NCBI GenBank assembly: GCA_902776765.1 | Contig: CACYRP010000013.1 | Location: 1 to 59,508, forward strand | Reading direction: 5' to 3' | Length of the DNA stretch: 59,508 nucleotides | Origin: Fibrobacter succinogenes | GTDB lineage: Bacteria > Fibrobacterota > Fibrobacteria > Fibrobacterales > Fibrobacteraceae | In this document: positions 42,965 through 50,208 of the stretch, in pieces | Position numbering within the stretch: the first letter of the stretch is position 1 | How the letters are laid out: each line of letters starts with the position of its first letter | Translations under genes and position numbers: made by a program | The notes under the pieces: generated by a model | Seen by the model: the letters and a program-made list of their open reading frames with translations, nothing else | Told to the model about the DNA's origin: nothing | Database searches by the model: none

Positions 42965-44512
42965 TTACGATTTCTGTTGCTGTTGTTGGAATGTGAGTTC
43001 GATAAATTCTGCCGGGCGGATCAGAGCCACCTTGACGGTCACTCTCAAAATGCCTTCGAGGATATCTTCCGGAGTCATGGTATCGCCAAGACCGACATGG
43101 ACTTCGTAAGCGTCATCCGGAGAAGTTCCAGCAAGGCCGCCACGCTTCCAAATGCCATTGAGGAAGTTTGCAATCATGCTCTTCATCGTGAGCCATGTCG
43201 TTGCTGTATTAGCATCGAACACGTAAGCCTTGGAAGCCTGCTTGATCGATTCTTCAAGCATAATCATCGTGCGGCGGACGTTCACATAGCGCCAATCGAG
43301 GCTGTTACCATCGAGCGTACGTGCACCCCAGACCTTGATACCGTCGCCAACAAAGTAGCGGATGGCGTTCACGGCCTTACCGTTCAGCGGAACGTTCAAG
43401 TCTTCCTGTTCGTCGTTGGTCAAGTTCACCGCCGGAGAAACAACGCCATTGACGCCCACGTTTGCCGGAGCCTTCCACACGCCTTCGCTATTATCGACAC
43501 GGGCATAAATACCGGCCATCGCAGCAGAAGGAGCCATCAAGTTGAGCATTTCGCTCATATTGTTCATCATGGTAGCATACTTCGGGCAAACCACCTTCAA
43601 GGTGTTGTGCAAATCCGTCGGATCGTCCTTCGCCGCATCAAATTCGCTAAGCTTCTTGAAGAAACTTACAAGTTCTGCTTCGCGCTTGGTCAAGTTCGAC
43701 GTATCGTCATCGAGCGTTTTGAGGCCCGGCACAACAGATTGTGCAAGGTCCAAAGCAAGCGTTGCGTATGCTTCATCGGCCGGGTCAATATTGGCAAACG
43801 AAACTTCGTTCGGAGAAACGATATTCGTATGGATCCACGGGTAGTAAGCTGCACCATACTTGAGGAACGAGGTCACGCCTTCGCGGAACGTATTGATACA
43901 TTCCAGAGGTTCCTTGTAGCCATCGAACACATCGAGGATAGTAAAACGATTCTGCATCTTGTCGCAATGAGCAAGCAAGGCGTTCTGGATACTAGCGCAA
44001 TCAGAAGCGTTGTCCAAAGAAACGGCATCCGGCACAAGCATAATCGTCGGTTCCTGTTCCTTGACAAACGGCGTGATGCCATTGAGCAAGGTATCCTTGT
44101 CAATTTCCTTGCTGTAACCGCCGACAGAGCAGATATAGCAAGCGGCCCCACCGTTCTGGAAGAAGATGCGCATGGAATCGTAAAGACGATACATCTTCTT
44201 TGCGGTAAGAACAGCCTTGCCTTCTTCGCTCTTAGCTTCGGATTCACCTTCGCCTTCGGCGTTTTCGGCAGGGGCAGCATCGGCAGCCTTGCCATAAGTA
44301 AACCTTATGGACGGAGCGCCACCGAAGATGTTGAGATATTCAGCAAAGGAAGTAATGCGGAAGGGCTTGTTTGTCAAGTCCTTTCCATTGTATTCCGCCT
44401 TTTCGGTGTAGCCGATAAACGCAGGAATAGCGGTTGCAACTTCCACCACCGAGCCCGGGAACGCGTCTTTCTCAACGAGATAGACGCCCGGAGTTTTGTA
44501 TGATGCAGGCAT
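42965..44512 (-). CDS. Contractile sheath protein (Afp2-4-like)
   Basis: 515 residues. The start MPASYKTPGVYLVEKDAFPG and the C-terminal half (GVNGVVSPAVNLTNDEQED, IKVWGARTLDGNSLDWRYVN, RRTMIMLEESIKQASKAYVF) are the conserved contractile tail sheath domains. A central acidic Ala/Glu insertion (AAPAENAEGEGESEAKSEEG, around 73-92) is surface-loop-like. There is a single sheath gene, in contrast to the three paralogues of Afp. It is 17 nt from an unknown gene upstream. Confidence 0.95.
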   Translation of the reverse strand: MPASYKTPGVYLVEKDAFPGSVVEVATAIPAFIGYTEKAEYNGKDLTNKPFRITSFAEYLNIFGGAPSIRFTYGKAADAAPAENAEGEGESEAKSEEGKAVLTAKKMYRLYDSMRIFFQNGGAACYICSVGGYSKEIDKDTLLNGITPFVKEQEPTIMLVPDAVSLDNASDCASIQNALLAHCDKMQNRFTILDVFDGYKEPLECINTFREGVTSFLKYGAAYYPWIHTNIVSPNEVSFANIDPADEAYATLALDLAQSVVPGLKTLDDDTSNLTKREAELVSFFKKLSEFDAAKDDPTDLHNTLKVVCPKYATMMNNMSEMLNLMAPSAAMAGIYARVDNSEGVWKAPANVGVNGVVSPAVNLTNDEQEDLNVPLNGKAVNAIRYFVGDGIKVWGARTLDGNSLDWRYVNVRRTMIMLEESIKQASKAYVFDANTATTWLTMKSMIANFLNGIWKRGGLAGTSPDDAYEVHVGLGDTMTPEDILEGILRVTVKVALIRPAEFIELTFQQQQQKS

Positions 44513-44529
44513 TTATGATTCTCCTATGG

Positions 44530-45261
44530 TTATGGATTATTAAAACATTCTGCTACGATGGCTCGCGTGCCATCATCTAGACTCGCCTTGGCAATAGTCC
44601 TACCATTTGCATTCGGAAGGTTTTTCATCAAAACCTTGGACGTTGCAGAATCCATCAGTTGGAACCGTGAAGGCGCCCCGCTCACAATCGGAATTTCGCT
44701 CCGAGAAATGTAAAGAGAGAGTCGCGATGTTTTTTCCACGCAATCAAACTGCACAGGATTTTCAGCATCCAGCGAGTCATTTATTCGCAAATCGCGTTCG
44801 GCATAAATGCCCGAAACGCAATAGCACCACCTCAATTTTTTTGTCGGCACATTGACAGTGCACACAAGCGGCTGCTTAGGAGTCAAGTGAAGCTCTAACG
44901 CAAAAATAACGCCGAACATTCGCTGAAGTTCGGGAATCGAATTTTTTTGCCGCCCCTCAAAATAAGCGCCCTTGCTTGACACAACCGATACCGGAAATTC
45001 GTCATGGACAATTCCGTCGAAATATGTCATATTCCAAATTTCGGCAATAGAAGCTTTTACATAAAAAAAGAGAGTTGTCTCTTCCGCAATAGCAGTTACA
45101 GGCGCCATAATGCGCACTTTCCCATCATAGATACGGCACAGGGCTTGCTCCTTTCTCAAGATATCTGCCGTTTCAGCCGACGGTATCACTTTGAAACCAC
45201 AAGAACTACCGTTGTAGTACTCATGGCAAAGAGATACATCTACATATTTTGTGTATTCCAT
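44530..45261 (-). CDS. Unknown protein between cap and sheath genes
   Basis: 243 residues with no recognised domain, no signal peptide and no TM helix. It is beta-rich and aromatic (KYVDVSLCHEYYNGSSCGFK, WNMTYFDGIVHDEFPVSVVS, RWCYCVSGIYAERDL). Its stop/start overlap with the upstream DUF4255 gene (TAATG type) and the 17-nt gap to the sheath gene put it firmly in the injection-system operon. It occupies a position where other eCIS loci vary. A structural role at the distal end is possible, but nothing in the sequence shows it. Confidence 0.7.
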   Translation of the reverse strand: MEYTKYVDVSLCHEYYNGSSCGFKVIPSAETADILRKEQALCRIYDGKVRIMAPVTAIAEETTLFFYVKASIAEIWNMTYFDGIVHDEFPVSVVSSKGAYFEGRQKNSIPELQRMFGVIFALELHLTPKQPLVCTVNVPTKKLRWCYCVSGIYAERDLRINDSLDAENPVQFDCVEKTSRLSLYISRSEIPIVSGAPSRFQLMDSATSKVLMKNLPNANGRTIAKASLDDGTRAIVAECFNNP

Positions 45262-45839
45262 TAGAGGACCCCCAATTCCGAATTTTCAGGAAGTCGGACA
45301 ACGTAAGGTTGATAATATGAGTAGTTGCCTCCAAGCGCAACCGTTTTCAGGCGATAAAGTACCGAAGGTACATACTTAGCGCCTATCGTCCCCCACAAAT
45401 TATTCATTTCTTGCATATTCATATTTTCCATGTCTATGGCAAGCTTTTCGATGCCTTGCGGCATATCGGGCGAAGTTGTGCGTTCGAAATATGAATGATC
45501 TAAAAAAAAGCCTACCGCTCTAGACAGGTAGCGCAACGAATCAACATAATTTCCGCCCTTAAAATTCGCAGCAAGTACAAAATACAAGTTCAAATAAACG
45601 ACTTTAGATGGCACAACCGCTCGGTCGCCACGATATTCAGGAACAGCATGATTCTTCACCATGCTATCGCGTTCCATATTCACAAGGAAAAGATTGAGCT
45701 TATTAACCGCTCCTTCGTACTCTTTCCCATCATTTTCAACTATTCTAGACACAACAACTACGTCTTCACGTATCGACATCGTCCGTCTTAAATGAAGATT
45801 CAGCTGCATAGCTAGAAATTGTAGTGAAGCCCCTATCAT
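45261..45839 (-). CDS. DUF4255 tail-terminator (cap) protein (Afp16-like)
   Basis: 192 residues: ASLQFLAMQLNLHLRRTMSI, VNKLNLFLVNMERDSMVKN, YLNLYFVLAANFKGGNYVDS and YLSRAVGFFLDHSYF match DUF4255, the N-terminal domain of Afp16/Pvc16, which caps the end of the sheath-tube and stops elongation. It is the first gene of the operon as transcribed. No clear Shine-Dalgarno precedes ATG 45839. Confidence 0.88.
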   Translation of the reverse strand: MIGASLQFLAMQLNLHLRRTMSIREDVVVVSRIVENDGKEYEGAVNKLNLFLVNMERDSMVKNHAVPEYRGDRAVVPSKVVYLNLYFVLAANFKGGNYVDSLRYLSRAVGFFLDHSYFERTTSPDMPQGIEKLAIDMENMNMQEMNNLWGTIGAKYVPSVLYRLKTVALGGNYSYYQPYVVRLPENSELGVL

Positions 45840-46245
45840 ACTTCGTACAATCTCTCACACATGTATATTTTTTTCTTATATTTTTCTTTATTTGTAATAC
45901 ATATATCTTACAAGCCGCAATATAATCAATTATTCGCAACTTTGAGAATCGTAAAATTTATTTTTCAATAAATTCATGTTTTCTTATCTACAAAATTCAG
46001 AATTTATTAAGTTTATATAGTCTTTTACTATATATATAGACAATGTAACATATATATATGGATAAACTCGCTTTACATTATTTGATACAGCAATACATAA
46101 AGTGAACAAACAGACAACGCGTCCCCTCCCCCCAAAAAAGTATTTTCTTCGTTTTTTCGTGTAAAAACACGTTTTTTCTGTCAAAAAAAGGCTTTATCTC
46201 TATTGTTCGAATCAACGAAACAAGGTAAAAAATTAAATTTAAGCC
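45840..46245. promoter_or_regulatory. Divergent control region of the injection-system operon and its putative regulator
   Basis: 406 bp of very AT-rich DNA between two divergent genes. It holds the alternating runs 'actatatatatag' and 'acatatatatatgg' (46030-46060), which could host promoters or bend DNA, a run of C (46126-46135) and a terminator-like hairpin at 46158. No gene is visible. Both the injection-system operon and the LuxR-type gene must be transcribed from here. Confidence 0.5.
46158..46177 (+). terminator. Hairpin with T-run in the leader of the LuxR-type gene
   Basis: CGTGT/ACACG with a 4-nt loop followed by six T, 69 nt upstream of the LuxR-type gene start. It could be an attenuator in the leader or end transcripts crossing the region. 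Confidence 0.4.
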
Positions 46246-47586
46246 ATGTTTGAGAATAAAAAGATGCAAGAACTGACTCCGCGTCAAAGAGAAATATTGA
46301 ATTTACTTCGTAAGGGACTTACGAATAACGAGATTTGCAAAACGCTGAACATTTCGGCGAATACTGTCAAAGTTCATCTCGCCAACATATACAAAATACT
46401 CGAAGTTACCAACAGAACCGAGGCGGCTTCCGCAAGTCTGTCCTCCAAAGAAAACTTCGATATAGACAACAGTCCCAAAGATCTAGTCCTTTTGTTCCAA
46501 ACAAAAGGCACCTTCCCCGAACACAGCAACGCTTACAGCCTTTACCTCTCGATTGTCGAAGCAATACACCAATACCACCTATTCCGCATCATCGACACCT
46601 CGGAAACAAACACAGAACCCGGTTTTCTCATTGAAGTTTCGGCCTCGGAGAGCGGCGAAGAAATCTTATATATATCTGTCAGAATAGGTACATCTCACGA
46701 AATTCTTTGGACGACTTCAATCAAAATCAACTCGGACGACCTACAGATGCTCGCCCAAAAGTCCACAATTCTGTTGTTTAGGAGCATAGCACTGGCATCG
46801 GCAAAGCTAAAATACACCGAGAACAGTCCCATTCCTTACTGGTGGTACGCGGCGACCTACTGCTACGCCAAGCTCGAAAATCGCAGCCAAGAATCCTTTG
46901 AAATTTGCAAAAAAACGCTCGGTCCTCTTGTCAAGGACGATTCTTACAATGATTTTGTTCTTTATGTTCTTGCCACAGCCTATTATTATGCCTTCTTGGA
47001 AAACTGGGGCAACCAGGCCGAAAGCTCCCAAACACTAGGCGAAATCGCTCGCAAAGCCATGTACAATGCGCCCTATTCCATCTATTCGCAGTTGATCATG
47101 GCTTTATACAACATCACCATCGGGAACAAGGCCGAAGCTATAGCGTATCTCAAACAAGTTATCGAAGCCAATCCGCAAACGATCATGGCCCGAATACTTC
47201 TTTCCCAGATTTACCTGCTGACCGGGCAAGAGAAGTTCGCCACAGAGCTGATTGACGATTGCATAAAGCATGTTCCGGAATCAGCGCTCCAGCACGCATA
47301 CCAAGCAAAGACGTTCCTTTTGCTGTTGCAAGGAAAAATCGAGGAATGCAAAAACCTTGCCAACCAAATTTTGCTTTTCACACCAAAAGCAATGGCAATT
47401 CGCTTAATCATAATTGCGTGCTGCAACATTCTAGGCCAGACAGAGGAACGCAAGGAACATGCCAAAAAACTCTTTGAATACTACCCAAATTTGACAAAAA
47501 ATGACGTTGAACAACTTTTAAAGGGTGTCACCGAACAAAAAAAGAACTATTTCATGGCGTCTCTCGAAAATATTTTTCATAAATAA
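46246..47586 (+). CDS. LuxR-HTH regulator with TPR-like C-terminal region
   Basis: 446 residues. The helix-turn-helix is at the N-terminus (LTPRQREILNLLRKGLTNNE, CKTLNISANTVKVHLANIY, residues about 8-60), not at the C-terminus as in most LuxR proteins. The remainder is a long helical repeat region (NAYSLYLSIVEAIHQYHLFR, KAEAIAYLKQVIEANPQTIM, LAKKLFEYYP-like) similar to TPR arrays. No receiver or ligand domain is seen. It is transcribed divergently from the injection-system operon across 406 bp, the typical place for a dedicated regulator. The ribosome site is weak. Confidence 0.8.
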   Translation: MFENKKMQELTPRQREILNLLRKGLTNNEICKTLNISANTVKVHLANIYKILEVTNRTEAASASLSSKENFDIDNSPKDLVLLFQTKGTFPEHSNAYSLYLSIVEAIHQYHLFRIIDTSETNTEPGFLIEVSASESGEEILYISVRIGTSHEILWTTSIKINSDDLQMLAQKSTILLFRSIALASAKLKYTENSPIPYWWYAATYCYAKLENRSQESFEICKKTLGPLVKDDSYNDFVLYVLATAYYYAFLENWGNQAESSQTLGEIARKAMYNAPYSIYSQLIMALYNITIGNKAEAIAYLKQVIEANPQTIMARILLSQIYLLTGQEKFATELIDDCIKHVPESALQHAYQAKTFLLLLQGKIEECKNLANQILLFTPKAMAIRLIIIACCNILGQTEERKEHAKKLFEYYPNLTKNDVEQLLKGVTEQKKNYFMASLENIFHK

Positions 47587-47613
47587 ATAGGTTTTCGCTG
47601 TTTTTTCTGCAAT

Positions 47614-47633
47614 AATAACCCATTTGGGTTATT
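47614..47633. other. Inverted repeat after the LuxR-type gene
   Basis: AATAACCC/GGGTTATT stem (8 bp) with loop ATTT, 28 nt after the stop codon. No T-run follows, so it is at best a weak terminator. Confidence 0.45.
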
Positions 47634-47687
47634 GCAAACTGGGGGCTACACAAGTTATCTTTATCTCCGTCAAATTGGAGATGTGGC

Positions 47688-48251
47688 ATGGACGAGCAGA
47701 AAAACATTGTATCAAATGGGTCTAATTCTTATTTAGATCTCATTTTACTCGCTATGACGCTCGTTTTCAAGGACGTTTCGCAAGTGAGCCTCAAACAGGC
47801 AGAGGTCATCAATCTTTTGCATACAGCCGCGACCGAATTGAAAAAGAATCCCGATTTGAAGATTAACGCTTTCAAAGGAAATCCAGATTCTAATTTAAAG
47901 ATTGGCAAGACAGCAACACTCCTCGACCTTTACGCAGAACACGCAGCCGAGTACAATTACAACCAAAGTTTTATTGAATTAGCATCGGGCAATGCGGTTC
48001 ATGAATCTATTCAAGAAATTTTAGAAAACCTCATCGACTGCGAAAATAAAGATATCATTCATTTGTTTAAAAGCAACGCCTTGAGTTGCGCCATCGAGAA
48101 TTTTTTGAGAAATCTTTTGAAGGCAAGCGGGATTGTCATCAAGGACATCAAAGATTTAATCAAGAACGCGAAAATGCAACAAGCCAAATTCGTTACGCCA
48201 GACAGTCTGTATTTTCCGTCACAACTACGCGCTGCGCTAAAAACAAACTAA
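47688..48251 (+). CDS. Hypothetical protein, 187 aa
   Basis: GGAGATGT lies about 5 nt before ATG 47688. The protein is mostly helical, soluble and unrecognised (SLKQAEVINLLHTAATELKK, LASGNAVHESIQEILENLID, FLRNLLKASGIVIKDIKDLI). It follows the LuxR-type regulator by 101 nt on the same strand and ends at its own strong terminator. It could be a partner of the regulator or an independent gene. Confidence 0.6.
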   Translation: MDEQKNIVSNGSNSYLDLILLAMTLVFKDVSQVSLKQAEVINLLHTAATELKKNPDLKINAFKGNPDSNLKIGKTATLLDLYAEHAAEYNYNQSFIELASGNAVHESIQEILENLIDCENKDIIHLFKSNALSCAIENFLRNLLKASGIVIKDIKDLIKNAKMQQAKFVTPDSLYFPSQLRAALKTN

Positions 48252-48269
48252 TTTACGCCTCAAACATAG

Positions 48270-48318
48270 TGCTGCAAGGGCCAAGGATTTTCCGAACGTT
48301 CTTGCAGCATTTTTTTTT
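48270..48318 (+). terminator. Rho-independent terminator of the 187-aa protein gene
   Basis: TGCTGCAAG (48270-48278) pairs with CTTGCAGCA (48301-48309), followed by nine T. Confidence 0.8.
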
Positions 48319-48432
48319 GCAAAAGGGCCTTACAAGAATTGCGCGTTCAGGAAAAGCGCTACCCTTGTCGAGCAAGCGCACGGTTTTAGAACGCGCGTTT
48401 GCTTAGAACACGAACTTTCAGATGCGCGCGGA

Positions 48433-49761
48433 TTAAGCGCTGACGCTGAGTTCGCTCACGGCAAGGGCCGGAACCTTGTAGCTTGCAAACGGATCGCGGT
48501 ATTCGTTACCGACCGCAACAATGTTCTGGATAATATCGAAGAAGTTTCCGCTCAGCGTGACGCCATCGACCGGATGCTGGATAGCACCGTTTTCGCACCA
48601 GAAGCCATGCGCACCGATGCTGAGTTCTCCACTCACGGGATTGCAGCCGGAATTGCCTTCCAGGCGCACCACGAGCAAGCATTTCGGGAACAGCTTGAGG
48701 AGTTCCGCCGTTGTCATCGTTCCAGGCGGCACAAGCATATTGTAGAAGCTCGTTGACATTTTGCTACCAAAGCTGCGGTCTCCGTTACCGGTTGTTTCGC
48801 AATGAGCCTTGGCAGCAGTTTCGAGATTGTAAAGTGCAGAATTGAAGACACCGTTTTCAACAACCTTGACGCGCTTCGTCGCGCAACCTTCGGAATCGAA
48901 ATAGAACTTGTGCTGGAACATTTCGCCAACAGGATCGTTCCACAGCGAGAACACATCGCTTGCGACTTTTTCGCCTTCCTTGCCGTCCAAACGGGATTGT
49001 CCCTTTTGCATGGTTTCAGCGAAAAACGGTTGGTTGTACATGCCAAGGAAACGCGCCGAGATGCGTTCCGAAAGGATTACCGGAATCTTGCCGCCTTCAA
49101 TTTTCTTGGCGCCAAAAAGTTCCGTAGCGTATTCAGCGGTCTTGCTTGCGATTTCTTCGACAGAAAAATCGTTCCAATTGCGGCCGTTTTTCACAAAATT
49201 TCCAAGTTTCTTGATACCATCGCGGCTTGCGACAGCACCGGCACCGGCAGAAGCGCAGTTCGAACGCGCCTCGTAAAAAAGCCCCGTGTTGTTTGCGACA
49301 ATGGAATAATCATGCTCGATATCGCCACCGAGATACGGAATGTTCTCGATTTCCTTCGATTTTGCAAAGGTCTGCTTTTCGAGTTCAATGCAGAAATCCT
49401 TCATGGTCGCAAGGTCCAGCGATTCCAGCGCCGGATTGTAATTCGGTTCGTCCTTCGGGAGTTCAACCGCCTGCGGGAGCGTGATGTCGATTTTTTCGGT
49501 CCACTGCGTGTGGCAAAGAGCGTCCTTGAGCGTCTGGCGTAAAGCTTCGTCCGTCAAGCGTTCCGTGTGAGCATACCCCGGACGGCCATCCTTAATGACT
49601 CGGACACCGAGCCCGACGGAATCCGAAATTTCGGTATTTTGCACTTGCCCTTGAAAAACCGAAAGGCCTTCGGAATGGGAATTAGAAGCAATCACATCAA
49701 ACTGGTCGGCTTCGCCCTTGGCGATGTCGCACATGAAAGAAACAGCATCTTTAATATTCAT
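48433..49761 (-). CDS. pmbA: TldE/PmbA metalloprotease subunit
   Basis: 442 residues of the TldD/PmbA family: an N-terminal alpha/beta domain (VFQGQVQNTEISDSVGLGVR, DGRPGYAHTERLTDEALRQT) and a C-terminal barrel (GGKIPVILSERISARFLGMY, FDSEGCATKRVKVVENGVFN, SGNFFDIIQNIVAVGNE). PmbA (TldE) pairs with the zinc peptidase TldD to cleave unfolded or RiPP-type peptides such as microcin B17 and to degrade CcdA. No tldD is visible in the window. A tldD/pmbA pair processes some RiPP leaders, but 32 kb separates it from the radical SAM cluster, so a link is speculative. TATACT lies 6 nt before the ATG. Confidence 0.9.
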   Translation of the reverse strand: MNIKDAVSFMCDIAKGEADQFDVIASNSHSEGLSVFQGQVQNTEISDSVGLGVRVIKDGRPGYAHTERLTDEALRQTLKDALCHTQWTEKIDITLPQAVELPKDEPNYNPALESLDLATMKDFCIELEKQTFAKSKEIENIPYLGGDIEHDYSIVANNTGLFYEARSNCASAGAGAVASRDGIKKLGNFVKNGRNWNDFSVEEIASKTAEYATELFGAKKIEGGKIPVILSERISARFLGMYNQPFFAETMQKGQSRLDGKEGEKVASDVFSLWNDPVGEMFQHKFYFDSEGCATKRVKVVENGVFNSALYNLETAAKAHCETTGNGDRSFGSKMSTSFYNMLVPPGTMTTAELLKLFPKCLLVVRLEGNSGCNPVSGELSIGAHGFWCENGAIQHPVDGVTLSGNFFDIIQNIVAVGNEYRDPFASYKVPALAVSELSVSA

Positions 49762-49767
49762 ATCGCA

Positions 49768-49773
49768 AGTATA
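49768..49773 (-). promoter_or_regulatory. Putative -10 hexamer, leaderless promoter of pmbA
   Basis: On the minus strand TATACT lies 6 nt before ATG 49761, with no Shine-Dalgarno between. Confidence 0.4.
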
Positions 49774-49886
49774 ATAAATCTACAAGGTATATATTGCGTG
49801 CTCAGACGAAAGACGAGAGACGAAAGAGGTTGTTCTCGGCATTCGTCATTCTAGAATTCACGCACGATAGAGGCTATCCATCATCG

Positions 49887-50123
49887 TTATCGAGAGGCGC
49901 GGCTTTTGCGTTCGAGCATTTTCCAGTAGGCGGCAGGGCTCCCGGTCACGGATTCGAGAGCGTTCGCCATCTCAGTCGAGATGCTGATTTCGCCGGCAAT
50001 GAGCTGGTCAAGCATTTCTACAGAAACGCCCACCCTGCGGGCAAATTCCGGCTTGTCGATTTTAAGCCATTCAATTCCTTCGAGGATCGCCTGTCCCGGC
50101 GTCGGGGTTCCATGTCTTGGCAT
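49887..50123 (-). CDS. HigA/VapI-like XRE antitoxin-type regulator, orphan
   Basis: 78 residues with the HigA start GTPTPGQAILEGIEWLKI and a helix-turn-helix (PEFARRVGVSVEMLDQLIAG, TEMANALESVTGSPAAYW). GGAGG lies 8 nt upstream of ATG 50123. HigA normally follows a HigB toxin gene; here neither the upstream 80 bp nor the downstream DNA encodes a HigB. It may be a solitary regulator or the survivor of a toxin-antitoxin pair. Confidence 0.75.
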   Translation of the reverse strand: MPRHGTPTPGQAILEGIEWLKIDKPEFARRVGVSVEMLDQLIAGEISISTEMANALESVTGSPAAYWKMLERKSRASR

Positions 50124-50140
50124 ATTTTGCGCCTCCAGCG

Positions 50141-50208
50141 CAGTTGGCAGAACTTAGTTGGCAGAACTTAGAAAATCTAAGCTCTAAGTTCTAAGCTCTA
50201 AGTTCTAA
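50141..50208. repeat. Short tandem 'aagttctaagctct' repeats
   Basis: Two 'gttggcagaactta' units are followed by alternating 'ctaagctctaagttctaagc' units. They lie between the AlgJ-like gene end and the HigA-like gene. Similar slipped motifs occur after leuD and at 51955 ('tagttactagttcatagttac'). Confidence 0.6.

Noticed and set aside
42515..44503. Very long open frame (about 660 codons) on the plus strand opposite the sheath and tube genes
   Set aside because: It is antisense to clearly conserved sheath and tube proteins. The sequence is rich in Arg/His/Ile as expected from the complement of biased codons, and has no domain or ribosome site.
30943..45839. Prophage or R-type pyocin, or type VI secretion, as the origin of the contractile genes
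   Set aside because: There are no capsid, portal, terminase, lysis or integrase genes and no TssJ/L/M/K. The AAA+ ATPase, DUF4255 cap, DUF5908 and DUF4157 cargo fit eCIS instead.
48433..49761. PmbA as the leader protease of the radical SAM peptide cluster
   Set aside because: PmbA/TldD can process RiPPs, but pmbA is a general housekeeping gene, 32 kb away, with its own promoter and no tldD nearby; no evidence ties it to the cluster.
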